From positions 4,041,001-4,105,000 of the forward strand of contig NZ_JBBOXF010000001.1 in the NCBI RefSeq assembly GCF_038007465.1: a DNA stretch of 64,000 bases, in the 5' to 3' direction. The notes beneath the pieces were generated by a model. That model had not been told where the DNA came from. It did not search any database and saw only the letters and a program-made list of their open reading frames with translations. The stretch comes from Sporosarcina sp. FSL K6-1508. GTDB taxonomy: Bacteria; Bacillota; Bacilli; Bacillales_A; Planococcaceae. A program made the translations under genes and the position numbers. Positions 44,278 to 53,630 of the stretch are shown one piece after another (positions within the stretch are counted from its first letter, which is position 1; each line of letters starts with the position of its first letter).

Positions 44278-47200
44278 TCAACTCTCCAACAAAACTAAAT
44301 CATCCTCCGTAATTTCTTTTTCGAGTGCAATCCTATTTTGTTTATTGCTCGCCACAGCCATTCGATAATCGACTTTACGCGTCATTTCTTTCGCTATTTT
44401 TTTAGCAAGACCGGCATTTCCAAAATGACTATCTCTACGCGCATAAATTTCTTCATAGTGACGAACTAATGCACGCTTTGCTTCATCTGTTATGCTGTAC
44501 CCTTTACTATAGAGGTCGGTAATCTCCATTAATTCCTTTGGTGTATAATCTTCAAAATGGAGCGTTAGTCCGAAACGTCGACGGAGTCCGGGGTTGCTGT
44601 CTAAGAAATGATTCATTTCTTTTTCGTACCCAGCGGCAATTAATAGGAACTCGCCTTGTCGATCGGACATTTTTTTCAGCAACACGTCCACTGCTTTTTT
44701 CCCGAAGTCATTCTCTCCACCACTCGCAAGTGTGTACGCTTCATCAATAAACAACGCACTACCCATCGCTCGTTCAATCAGCCCGGCTGTCAGCTTCTCC
44801 GTTTCACCAATATGACTACCGACTAAATCGCTGCGATCTACTTCAATCAGATCGCCTCGTTCTAATAATCCAAGCGCTTGATAAATACCAGCGAGCACAC
44901 GACCGACCTCGGTTTTACCTGTCCCTGGTTTACCAATCAACAGCGTGTGGTTCATCAATTTCTCTGTAGAATGATTTTCTCGTTTGTAGTATCTCATTAA
45001 TTCAATCATTTTATCTATTTCAGCCTTCACAGAATCAAGGCCGATAAACTGATGGAGTTCTGCACGTTTATGGGCGAGTAGTACTTCATCGATTGGTACT
45101 TCGTACGTCTTCGCTCCACGCTCTTGTACCGCTTGTACAACGTCTTGTTCTTCAAACGTCGTCAATACCTTTTCCGTCCACTCTTCACGCGGAAGTTTCG
45201 CAATTCTCATCGACTGAGCAAGCCCGATTTGATCGTATAGTATACGTGCCATTCGAGCGTTACTAAATGTTTCATCGCGCATACGATAACGTTCCACGAA
45301 CTCCTCATAAACTGCTTGTTTAGCAGCAGGAGTAAGCACATAGCTTCCTTCACACTGGCTTAAGAAGATTTGAAGCAACTCATCTGGTGTATAGTCTTGA
45401 AAGTGAATCTTTTCAGTAAAACGATCTTTCAATCCCGGATTAGACGCTAGGAAACGGGTCATTTCTTCGGTATAGCCTGCCGCGATGACAATGAATTCAC
45501 CGCGAGAATTTTCCATTGCAGGAAGCAACGTTTCAATTACTTTTTTTCCGAAATCATTACTAGAATTGCCCCCTGCTGCAAGCGTATACGCTTCGTCTAT
45601 AAAGAGGACGCCACCCATCGCTTCCTTAATAATTACTTTCGTTCGTTCTTCTGATTCACCAACATGCGTTCCAACGAGATCTTCTCGCTTCACTTCAGTT
45701 ACGTGGCCTGTCTTTAATAAACCTAGTTCCTTAAAAATCTTTCCTATAAGCCGAGCGACTGTCGTTTTACCAGTACCCGGATTACCTTGAAAGACCATAT
45801 GAGGCGCTACCATCGGATTAGCTTTCATTCCACGCTCTAATTTGAATTGATTAATGTCGCTTACGTTTTTAAACTCCTGGATTTTGTTTTTCACATCTTC
45901 CAGTCCAATAAACCCGTTCAAACCATTCATGAAAACATCCATCTGATCAGTAGGTGATGAATCTACAGTAGAGGAATGTCCAGCACTGCCGCCTAATTTA
46001 CTAGTGATTGGTGGAACCTGCAAGTCCGTATCGGTGAGCACAGGAACACTGTCATCAAAGCGGACTAAATCTCCTGCTTGGTTGTTCTCAACAGAACAGT
46101 CGTTAAGAACCGGAACCGAACGCTCGAGTCTCAGTCCAGCCTTCTTTCCTTTCATCACTTGCACCCCAGTGAATACAGCATCCGAACAATCTTGCAAGAT
46201 GATTTGATCATCTTGATGACCATGTACTCGAGTTACCGTCACTTCAGTACGCTCCACCTGACTCAAGACGATTCCTGACGATTTACCGTCATAGATTTCA
46301 CACTCCGTTATAAAGACTTCTGCAGATTCCGTTGCTCTTATTTGTGGCCTTTTATGATTGAACAAAATTGACCGTTCTACTGAAATAACTACTTCAGGAC
46401 CTGCAAGTATGCCGTTCTTATCGCCACTCGATATTTTACAATCGGTAATTTCTGCTTTAGCCGCAGCACTGAGTAAAACGTTGGATCCCTTATGACCGAA
46501 GATGATGCAATTGGCCGCCGTCAACTCGGATTCTTTCACAACTATCCCTGCGCTATCCCCACTCTTTACTGCGGTATTCGACAGAATTACTTCCGATTGT
46601 TCAGAAGCAAAAATCTGTACACCACTATGATGGCTAATAAGAGAATCCGAAATAGTCACTTGACTACTTGTCACGTAAATTCCTTTATTGTTTCCACTCT
46701 CAATTTCACAACCCAGAATCGTGAACACGCTTTGAGTAAACACAGAGAGTTGCGTCATCTGATTGTACTTCACTTCAGATTCGGTGAGAGTACACGTGGA
46801 ATTTCCGGACACAATTCCTCTAGACTCACCGGAAAGGATCTGTGTTTTTGTAATCGAGAGTTTGCTTTGTTCGTTACAGGAAATTTGATCTCCTTTTTGG
46901 TTTTTAAACTGTGAGTCGGATAGCTCAACTGATGAGCCACTGACGTTCATTCCTTCAGCCTCACCATTTTCAAACGTACTTGCCTCGACTTCGATATGGG
47001 ATCCATTCGTAAATGCTACATGCTCCAAAGTTTGGTTTTTAAAGACACAATTTTTCAGGACACCCTTAGATTGATCACAATAGATTCCTTGGACATGTCC
47101 AAAATAAAAATTCGTACTTTCTACGTCCATAGAACTGTCTTGTTCCAAACGAAGTTGAACCCCGCGATTTCCGATGAATGAACTTTTCGTGATTGTTGCT

Positions 47201-47772
47201 CGACTCGTTTCATACAAGCAAAGGCCTTCTTCTTGCCCACTTAAAATTCCGGAATTCGTTACCGCGACTTCTCCTCCCGCGCGCACACTAATTTGTGCAG
47301 ACTTGATCGTGTCTTCTACTATGCATTCGAACAAAGCCAAACGCCCTAATACCTCAATCCCTTGTATGTTTTTTTGAAAGATCGAATGCTCTGCGGATAC
47401 TTTTGCAGCTGCATCAACTCGCATTGCAACTCCTTGAATCTCATAGAAAAGACAGTGGTGAAGAGTTACATCTCCTGATTCGATATGTAAACCATAGTCC
47501 ACTGGACCAGTGCCTCCACCAATACTGATCGATTCGATACGCACTTCTTCCGTTGTCGCGATACGAACACTTCCTGTTAGACGAACTGAGCTCGCTTCAC
47601 CTTCTGAACTTCGAAGAACGAGCAGCTTATCGATTGTTACATGTTCATAATAAACACCTTCATCAACTTCCACTGTATCTCCTGGTAGAGCTGCCTCTAC
47701 TGCAACCTGAATGGTTTTGTAGTTGGATCCTTCACGCTGAGACACTTGAATAATTGCCACGTATCTTCCCAC
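44278..47772 (-). CDS. right-handed beta-helix protein fused to two CbbX/SpoVK-like AAA+ domains
   Basis: This 1164-residue protein has two parts. Residues about 15-590 are a parallel beta-helix of pectate-lyase/NosD type, with some 22-24-residue coils of the form xGIxV.xSxxxIxxSxFxxN (for example SRGIVSGNSTCTLTESEVKY). A polar linker (590-612) follows. AAA+ module 1 (about 615-860) has Walker A GNPGTGKT (663-670), Walker B VLFIDEAY (722-729) and an arginine finger in LKDRF (784). Module 2 (about 905-1164) has GKPGTGKT (947-954), ALFIDEAY (1006-1013) and LRRRF. Both modules belong to the CbbX/SpoVK/EccA group, which remodels protein complexes as hexamers. No signal peptide, so it is cytoplasmic. 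The partner is unknown. Located beside toxin/immunity remnants. Confidence 0.93.
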   Translation of the reverse strand: MGRYVAIIQVSQREGSNYKTIQVAVEAALPGDTVEVDEGVYYEHVTIDKLLVLRSSEGEASSVRLTGSVRIATTEEVRIESISIGGGTGPVDYGLHIESGDVTLHHCLFYEIQGVAMRVDAAAKVSAEHSIFQKNIQGIEVLGRLALFECIVEDTIKSAQISVRAGGEVAVTNSGILSGQEEGLCLYETSRATITKSSFIGNRGVQLRLEQDSSMDVESTNFYFGHVQGIYCDQSKGVLKNCVFKNQTLEHVAFTNGSHIEVEASTFENGEAEGMNVSGSSVELSDSQFKNQKGDQISCNEQSKLSITKTQILSGESRGIVSGNSTCTLTESEVKYNQMTQLSVFTQSVFTILGCEIESGNNKGIYVTSSQVTISDSLISHHSGVQIFASEQSEVILSNTAVKSGDSAGIVVKESELTAANCIIFGHKGSNVLLSAAAKAEITDCKISSGDKNGILAGPEVVISVERSILFNHKRPQIRATESAEVFITECEIYDGKSSGIVLSQVERTEVTVTRVHGHQDDQIILQDCSDAVFTGVQVMKGKKAGLRLERSVPVLNDCSVENNQAGDLVRFDDSVPVLTDTDLQVPPITSKLGGSAGHSSTVDSSPTDQMDVFMNGLNGFIGLEDVKNKIQEFKNVSDINQFKLERGMKANPMVAPHMVFQGNPGTGKTTVARLIGKIFKELGLLKTGHVTEVKREDLVGTHVGESEERTKVIIKEAMGGVLFIDEAYTLAAGGNSSNDFGKKVIETLLPAMENSRGEFIVIAAGYTEEMTRFLASNPGLKDRFTEKIHFQDYTPDELLQIFLSQCEGSYVLTPAAKQAVYEEFVERYRMRDETFSNARMARILYDQIGLAQSMRIAKLPREEWTEKVLTTFEEQDVVQAVQERGAKTYEVPIDEVLLAHKRAELHQFIGLDSVKAEIDKMIELMRYYKRENHSTEKLMNHTLLIGKPGTGKTEVGRVLAGIYQALGLLERGDLIEVDRSDLVGSHIGETEKLTAGLIERAMGSALFIDEAYTLASGGENDFGKKAVDVLLKKMSDRQGEFLLIAAGYEKEMNHFLDSNPGLRRRFGLTLHFEDYTPKELMEITDLYSKGYSITDEAKRALVRHYEEIYARRDSHFGNAGLAKKIAKEMTRKVDYRMAVASNKQNRIALEKEITEDDLVLLES

Positions 47773-48373
47773 TTTCTATTAGTAAATTCAATTGATTTCT
47801 ATACTTTGTATTTTTCTAAACACAAATATACGAATGAGTTCTATCCTCAGTTAAGTATACTAGTAAGCCTAGGGGCAGAGTAAAGAACTGCTTGATTTGA
47901 GCACCATTTCCACTAATTGACGATCGGATTCGGCATTCCCAATATTCTACGATGAAAGCACCCGGGGTTAAAAGAATCGTGCACGGTCGAAAGAACCGCA
48001 GTCGTGAATGAGTGGTGTATGCCTGTGCACGAAACTTTCATGTTTGTTTCAACAATCAGATTTGCTCCATGGAAGGAACAAATTTGAATTGTGTGGTTCA
48101 CAGACAGCCATCACTGTGGCAGAGATGGTACTAGATTTTGTCCGAAGTGGTATTATTTTTTGTCCCAAATGGTACTCATGCTTGTCTTTATACAGGACTT
48201 GCATCCTATAGACTACGTCCATGCTCGGCGCACAAAGAAAAACCCCCTCAACCATAAAGGTAAAGGGGGTTTTTTCGATAATCTAAATGGAAATGTCCAC
48301 TTTTCGTTTAGATATGATATCGGCTCTAAGTAATCATACGTGTTTTCACGACAATTATCAAGTATATATAATA
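47773..48373. other. 600-base region with a terminator and short repeats
   Basis: Contains the hairpin AACCCCCT..AGGGGGTT (48237-48275) and a direct-repeat-like stretch around 48126-48185 (ATGGTACTAGATTTTGTCC, GTGGTATTATTTTTTGTCCC). It also holds TGTGTGGTTCACAGACAGCC at 48089, a sequence echoed at 48550 (TGTGTGGTTACAGGCAGCC). No gene seen. Confidence 0.5.
48237..48275. terminator. strong hairpin AAAACCCCCT..AGGGGGTTTT
   Basis: A GC-rich stem flanked by A and T runs would terminate in both directions. The gene it served is no longer evident. Confidence 0.8.
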
Positions 48374-48556
48374 CTATTGGATATGACGATATACACCAAC
48401 AACTTTATCCAGGATTGTTACTTGATCAACGATAATTGGTTCCATAGATGAATTTTCAGGTTGCAAACGGAAGTATGATGTCTCTTTAAAGAAACGTTTA
48501 ACAGTAGCTTCATCATCTTCTGTCATGGCAACTTTTATTTCTCCGAAACTGTGTGG
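48374..48556 (-). pseudogene. lexA: LexA C-terminal fragment
   Basis: The frame FGEIKVAMTEDDEATVKRFF, then FRLQPENSSMEPIIVDQVTI and LDKVVGVYRHIQ with a TAG at 48374-48376, is the C-terminal third of the SOS repressor LexA. It includes the catalytic Lys in ATVKRFF. The DNA-binding domain, the cleavage site and the catalytic Ser are absent. Upstream, the homology begins at the repeat-like sequence near 48550-48580. A functional lexA must lie elsewhere. Confidence 0.88.
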
Positions 48557-48659
48557 TTACAGGCAGCCTGTGACCATGACAAACAATTCACATTATAAAT
48601 TTATAATACAAATAGAGAAGTAAAACCGTATAGGTATTGATTTACTTTGTATTATTAAT

Positions 48660-48693
48660 GAAAAAACTCCCCACAACTAGTAGTAGGGAGTTT
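48660..48693 (-). terminator. terminator of the orphan kinase gene
   Basis: AAACTCCC..GGGAGTTT forms the stem, followed on the minus strand by TTTTTTC. It lies about 18 bases after the kinase stop codon. Confidence 0.88.
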
Positions 48694-48709
48694 ACACTCT
48701 CAGTCAAAT

Positions 48710-50017
48710 TTACTTTAGAGGGATTTCCACAATGGCTATAGTCTCTAATTCATTTATTGAGTCAATTGAGAATTTCCCATTATATCTATTCACAACTTCC
48801 TTCACAATAAATAAACCTTGCCCTCTAATCTTTCCTTGTTCTGCTTTTTTTGTTGAATATCCTTGTTTAAAAATATGTTCATGATCAATAATTTCAGGCC
48901 CAGTATTCGTAATCATAAATACATAATGCGTAACATTCGTTTTACAGCTAATCGTTATTTCACGTTCATCTTTAGGTAATGCAATTGTTGCCTCAATTGC
49001 ATTATCAATTAAATTTGACAGTATTATAATTAAATCTGTTGTTTTTATTTTATCGAATGCATCATGAGAAACCGTAAGATTCATATCAATATGATTGTTT
49101 TGTGCAGCCAGTTTTTTTGTTTGCAATAGGATTGAAAGACCAGGATGATCTATATTTAACTTTAGGGATTCTATCGCCAGAACTTCTTTTGACAAAGATG
49201 ATACGTATTGCTGAGCCTGCTTAGATTCCCCTAGTTGAAGTAGTCCATGTAAAACCTGAATATGATTGGTGAAATCATGTCTTAAAGAAGAAATGGAAGT
49301 GATTAACGTTTTAAGTTCAGCTTGGTATGTATCTTCTGTATACCCGACTTCCTTTGCCACTTCTTTTTGATACCATCTTTGCAATAATAAGAAGGATCCA
49401 ATTACGACCAAAATAAAGACACCATTAAAGATGAAGAGAAGGATATTATTTTTCAATACTGTCCTTTTAATATCATTAAGTGTATCAACACTAATATCGA
49501 TACCTAAGTATCCCATGACCTTTCCTACTTCATCCTTTATCGGTACTCCAACAGAAAGATAAGAGCCATGATCGGGATCCTCAATTACATTTGTAGCATA
49601 TGTATTTCCTTCAAAGGCTCTTTTGACCTGCTTTTCGGGTACTGTACAAATCACTCCAATGCTATAGCTATCGTCTAATTCCTTCGGTAATCCGCCTATC
49701 ATTATGTTCGATACTTTTGGATTATCGATTTTTAATGTATACACAACTAATGCACCCAGTTTTTCTCTTGCATCAACTAAGTAGTTTGTTAATTCCCAAT
49801 AATATTCGTTTTTCACGGGATTCTTCAAAAAATTCTGATACGTTTCTTTATCTATCGCAGACGCAATGGATTCTGCTGCTACAAGACTTTGATTGGCCAT
49901 TGACTCTTCAACCGTCTTTTTCATCTTCACGAATGAGGTAAAGACATTTAAACTTGTAAACAACAATAACAAGACAGTAGATAAGACTAAAATTAGTTTT
50001 ATTTTACGATTTTTCAT
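48710..50017 (-). CDS. orphan GHKL/SpoOB-type sensor histidine kinase
   Basis: A 435-residue kinase if started at ATG 50017 (AAGGAAG 11 bases upstream); an in-frame ATG 17 codons earlier has no ribosome-binding site. A membrane helix near the N-terminus is followed by an extracytoplasmic sensor of about 150 residues with a double-Cache-like segment (SVGVPIKDEVGKVMGYLGID) and a second helix (LLFIFNGVFILVVIGSFLLL). The His is in LRHDFTNHIQVLHGLLQLG, the SpoOB_a/CitA-AgrC pattern. The ATPase has NLIDNAIEA and GQGLFIVKEV. No response regulator is adjacent, so its partner must be elsewhere. Confidence 0.87.
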   Translation of the reverse strand: MKNRKIKLILVLSTVLLLLFTSLNVFTSFVKMKKTVEESMANQSLVAAESIASAIDKETYQNFLKNPVKNEYYWELTNYLVDAREKLGALVVYTLKIDNPKVSNIMIGGLPKELDDSYSIGVICTVPEKQVKRAFEGNTYATNVIEDPDHGSYLSVGVPIKDEVGKVMGYLGIDISVDTLNDIKRTVLKNNILLFIFNGVFILVVIGSFLLLQRWYQKEVAKEVGYTEDTYQAELKTLITSISSLRHDFTNHIQVLHGLLQLGESKQAQQYVSSLSKEVLAIESLKLNIDHPGLSILLQTKKLAAQNNHIDMNLTVSHDAFDKIKTTDLIIILSNLIDNAIEATIALPKDEREITISCKTNVTHYVFMITNTGPEIIDHEHIFKQGYSTKKAEQGKIRGQGLFIVKEVVNRYNGKFSIDSINELETIAIVEIPLK

Positions 50018-50298
50018 ACAGACTTGTACTTCCTTATCTTTTTTAATTAAAAATTTGGGTAAACACATTGATTATCCGAATTTCATATAAAATATTCTTT
50101 TGCCTATGAAAATAAGAATTCTCTTTTCAACTACAGCATCATACTATCATACTTTATTTAAGATCATTCGCAAGAAATATATAAAGCTCTTCTTTCTCGT
50201 TACTCCCTCAAGCTTTGGGTGCCAATATCTCGCAATTGATTAAATAAATATTCTAAACCTATTTCAGATCCTACGCGACAAACAGGCATGATTAATCC

Positions 50299-51420
50299 TT
50301 ATACGTTTACTTCCATTCCTTGCTTCCCCTTCAACTGCTCAAATACCTTCTCCACTGTCCCAACCCCAACATGCTCATACTTCGCCAAGATCACAAGCTC
50401 ATTCGGTAATTGCCCAACCGTTTCAATCTGGTCCTCCTTCAATTGTTTAAGAAGACTTGGGCTTCCTGTGAATTCATCGACTGTGAATGGAATCATGGCC
50501 AGTTCTTCTGTTACAACAATATAGTCGGCTTTGTAGAAGAAAAATAGTTCACCTGGTCGATCCAGTAGTAATTGTCTACGAACTTTCTCTTCTTCGATAA
50601 ACGTTTTTAATTCCCCAAAGAGGTTTTCGTCATTTTTTTCGGTATAGCGTTTGACGTGCTTGTGCAAGCCTTCGAGGTCGTTTGGAAGTTCGCTCATGAT
50701 GCGTGCTTGTTGCTCTGCTCCGAGACGAATGAGGAACGTTTCGGATTTGTCGAAGCGCTGCGGCAACAGGAAAGCATCGCGCAGGAAGTATGGGATGTCG
50801 AGTGTTTGCCCTTTGTATGTCAGTGTTCGGATTGTTGTAAAGCCTGGTTGTTCTGTAACGGACGGGATCATCACAGGTATGGTGGCAGGTTCTTTTTGAC
50901 CGGGATCTATTGGCTCGGTATTTAGTGCTTGTCTTAGCATTTCCTCAAGCACTTTCAACCGCCCCTCTAGCTCGCTGATGGCGTACGTCTTTTCTTGTGG
51001 TGATGGATCCACATATTCCGGTACGATAAGGTCAACAGGTCCGTATACTTCGACGTACCATTTGACGATTGTGTAGATGGCTTCCCATGAAAGGAGCGCT
51101 TCAGAATAGCGGAATCTACGGGTATCATGTGCCGCTTTGTTGCCGATTTGGCGAACGTGGTGAAGCGCGTCACGGATATCGGGTGTTAAATAACCATTGT
51201 CATTTAGCAGATCGAGTCGTTCTTTAAGGTTTGTCCATTGTTCATTAGGTAGTTTTTCTGCCAGAATGACTTGTTGCAATATATTTTCAACGAACGCTCT
51301 CGCGTGGGTAAGCATTGTACGAGGACTAGAGAAGATACTGTTTTCAAGTTCACGTGCGACAAATGCAAGTTCTTTAGAGAGCGGTTCAAGAAATTGATAG
51401 AAGTAGGTTTGATTGTTCAT
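50299..51420 (-). CDS. DUF4145-type helical protein
   Basis: This 373-residue cytoplasmic protein has an N-terminal alpha-helical domain with ARAFVENILQQVI and VRQIGNKAAHDTRRFRYSEA. This is the pattern of the DUF4145 domain found alone and at the N-termini of type I restriction and other defence helicases. The second half has a possible coiled coil (LEGRLKVLEEMLRQAL), a proline-rich linker, and an unrecognised domain ending with a helix-hairpin-like VGVGTVEKVFEQLKG. Function unknown. It lies within the accessory region next to the phage replication remnant, so a mobile or defence origin is plausible. Confidence 0.75.
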   Translation of the reverse strand: MNNQTYFYQFLEPLSKELAFVARELENSIFSSPRTMLTHARAFVENILQQVILAEKLPNEQWTNLKERLDLLNDNGYLTPDIRDALHHVRQIGNKAAHDTRRFRYSEALLSWEAIYTIVKWYVEVYGPVDLIVPEYVDPSPQEKTYAISELEGRLKVLEEMLRQALNTEPIDPGQKEPATIPVMIPSVTEQPGFTTIRTLTYKGQTLDIPYFLRDAFLLPQRFDKSETFLIRLGAEQQARIMSELPNDLEGLHKHVKRYTEKNDENLFGELKTFIEEEKVRRQLLLDRPGELFFFYKADYIVVTEELAMIPFTVDEFTGSPSLLKQLKEDQIETVGQLPNELVILAKYEHVGVGTVEKVFEQLKGKQGMEVNV

Positions 51421-51648
51421 ACAGCATGTCCCCCGATAATCGTAAATTGTCTATATGGTACTATTTTATCACATTAGGAACCCCAACAAAACAAAACCAA
51501 AGCCTTTAGTAATAAATTTGGCTGATGAAAAAATAATATTTCACTTTATTATCGATCATTAAATAATTCTCCGCCAACATCGTTCCTAACACACTTTTTT
51601 CAATCTGCTCCTGACACGCCATCCGTTACGCCTCCCCTTTGCTAAAGT

Positions 51649-52295
51649 CTAATTCGAGTGGCTTTGGTGAACTGCTTTCTGGCAAGTCACTGCCCTCGAT
51701 TCTTCCAAATAGTTTTCAAAATTCGTCGCATTGAATAATGTGGAAGGACGTAAATACTTCTGCCAATGTGGATCATCCAGCCAGTTCTTCGCTTTCGTGT
51801 CAATGGCCTTTTTGCAATCCGCCACTGTGTACCCTTCAGAGAAACGCCCCTTCACCAATCGTGCTGTCGCCTTCGAGGAAGCTTTGAATTGCTTGTTTGC
51901 TATATCATTTAAATACTCAATGACAGATACAACGTCGAGATCGTTCTCGACAAGGTTTTTTTTAATACTCTTAACCTCTTTGGTTATTGCTAGGGGCATT
52001 TTGCCCTCTGTAGAGGGGGCAATCTGCACTTCCTCTTGGGGTGATTCTGCCGTCATCGAAGGCGCAAGTTGCACCGACTGCCCTTGCAGCTTTGTATAAC
52101 AGACCAAAACGGGAACTCTTCGTTTTTCCACTCTTCATATGTTTTGTAAACCCACTTATGCCCATCCCGCACATTTGGCGAGATGAGCAATTTAAAATGC
52201 AGTTGCTGAAGTAAAACAGCCGCGTTTAATCCCACTTCCACTGCTAGCGACGGAAGCACTGGAAGTGGCGACTCTTTAATTAATAAATTCATCAC
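51649..52295 (-). pseudogene. phage replication-initiation-like protein, decayed copy 2
   Basis: The N-terminal frame from 52295 reads MMNLLIKESPLPVLPSLAVE, VGLNAAVLLQQLHFKLLI, RDGHKWVYKTYEEWKNEEFP and FWSV, a replication-initiator winged helix. A deletion and frame change then lead to YTKLQGQSVQLAPS and the C-terminal domain LAITKEVKSIKKNLVENDLD, VVSVIEYLNDIANKQFKASS and WQKYLRPSTLFNATNFENYL. The break lies at about 52090-52110. Better preserved than copy 1 but probably inactive. Its 3' frame alone would give 160 residues. Confidence 0.85.
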
Positions 52296-53021
52296 GAATC
52301 CTCCTCAAATGAAGTACAAAAACGCAGGGCGCCTGTTTAGATGCGACAGGCACAAGGCAAGCATGCGAAGCGACGCTTTTTGCCGCACAGCAGGATTGAC
52401 TTGTGACCTGAGCGTCTTTTGCCTAGACGAACGCTACCTTCACTCTTTATATAGACAATTCATTCGAAAAAGGATACAGCTTGATGAAATTTATTTTTTC
52501 TTCACGATGGTAATGATTACTGCCATAAGAATGAACCACTCGTTGCCAATGAGTTTACCAATGGGGTGACGTCAAGAAAGTACAAATTTATACCGTTAAA
52601 GATTTTGAAAGATTAAAGCGCTTTTGAGGAAATCAGTTATTTTAATTTCAAGAAATAATCAGAAGGGATGATTGATTATCACGTGTATGAATTTATTGTA
52701 TCATGCACAGGTAAGGGTCAATTAAGTTTTTAAATAAGTAATTTTTATCTCCCCCATTTTTCACATCAATCACTTTAAAACGTTTGCAAACGAGTAACAT
52801 ATCATCCGTGAATTCCATCCACGCCTAATTGTGCAAAGTAATCAGGTTCAATCCCGAATTGCCACACACTCACTGACTGTGGTCTAGCTTGGTTCTTTCA
52901 ATACGCATTCCAGTATGTCTGCGCTGCTTGAATCATAATGCGTAGCGTACCTCCATTATCTTTACTCCTGCTCAATTGAAAGGTCCGATTCGGAAAACAT
53001 GTTTGCAAAGAAATAGGCCAA
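52296..53021. other. 725-base region without a gene
   Basis: Bases 52400-52500 share the flank of the phage pseudogene with 40780-40870. The remainder shows no recognisable gene, RNA or repeat. Confidence 0.5.
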
Positions 53022-53630
53022 CTACTCAATCCAACCTTTTTCCAACGCAATCTGCACCGCTTCTGACCTGGATTCCGCTTCCAACTTCTGAATGGCTGAT
53101 GAGACGTAGTTCCGTACTGTTCCTTTCGTCAAGAACAGTGTTTTGCTAATATCGTCCGTTGTCAGCCCATCTTTCGTCAAACGCAGTACATCTGCCTCCC
53201 TTTCGCTAAGTGGGTTCTTCTCCTGCATGAATAGGATTGCCGACAGATCTGTACTGATGACCCTTTCTCCCTTCATTACCCGGCGGATTGATTGGATAAG
53301 GTAGTCAATCGGTTCATCTTTCAACAAATAGCCTTCCACTTGCACATCCATCGCTTTTTGCAGATAGCCTGGACGGGCGAATGTCGTAACAATAATGATT
53401 TTACAAGGCAGCCGGTCTTCACGGACTTTTCGGGCAACTTCTAAACCACTCAGATTTGGCATTTCAATGTCTAAGATACATACGTCAGGGACAAGTTGCC
53501 TGATTGAGTCATAAGCTATTTTCCCATCGGATACGGCAGCAATCACATCGATATCCTGTTCGAACTGTAATAAAGAAGTGAAAGCGCTACGAACCATCTG
53601 TTGGTCTTCCGCAATGAGTATTCGAATCAT
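53022..53630 (-). CDS. NarL/LuxR-family response regulator
   Basis: This 202-residue protein has a receiver with phospho-acceptor D54 in CILDIEMPNLSG and K in LLKDEP, and a LuxR helix-turn-helix (LSEREADVLRLTKDGLTTDD, TKGTVRNYVSSAIQKL). It overlaps the sensor kinase gene by 4 bases, downstream in one operon with it and a DUF418 gene. It resembles DesR/LiaR-type regulators; target genes are unknown but the operon itself is a candidate. Confidence 0.94.
   Translation of the reverse strand: MIRILIAEDQQMVRSAFTSLLQFEQDIDVIAAVSDGKIAYDSIRQLVPDVCILDIEMPNLSGLEVARKVREDRLPCKIIIVTTFARPGYLQKAMDVQVEGYLLKDEPIDYLIQSIRRVMKGERVISTDLSAILFMQEKNPLSEREADVLRLTKDGLTTDDISKTLFLTKGTVRNYVSSAIQKLEAESRSEAVQIALEKGWIE

Noticed and set aside
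48710..50068. Longer start for the orphan kinase at 50068
   Set aside because: No ribosome-binding site precedes that ATG, and the added 17 residues (charged, before the membrane anchor) are not expected. ATG 50017 is preferred.
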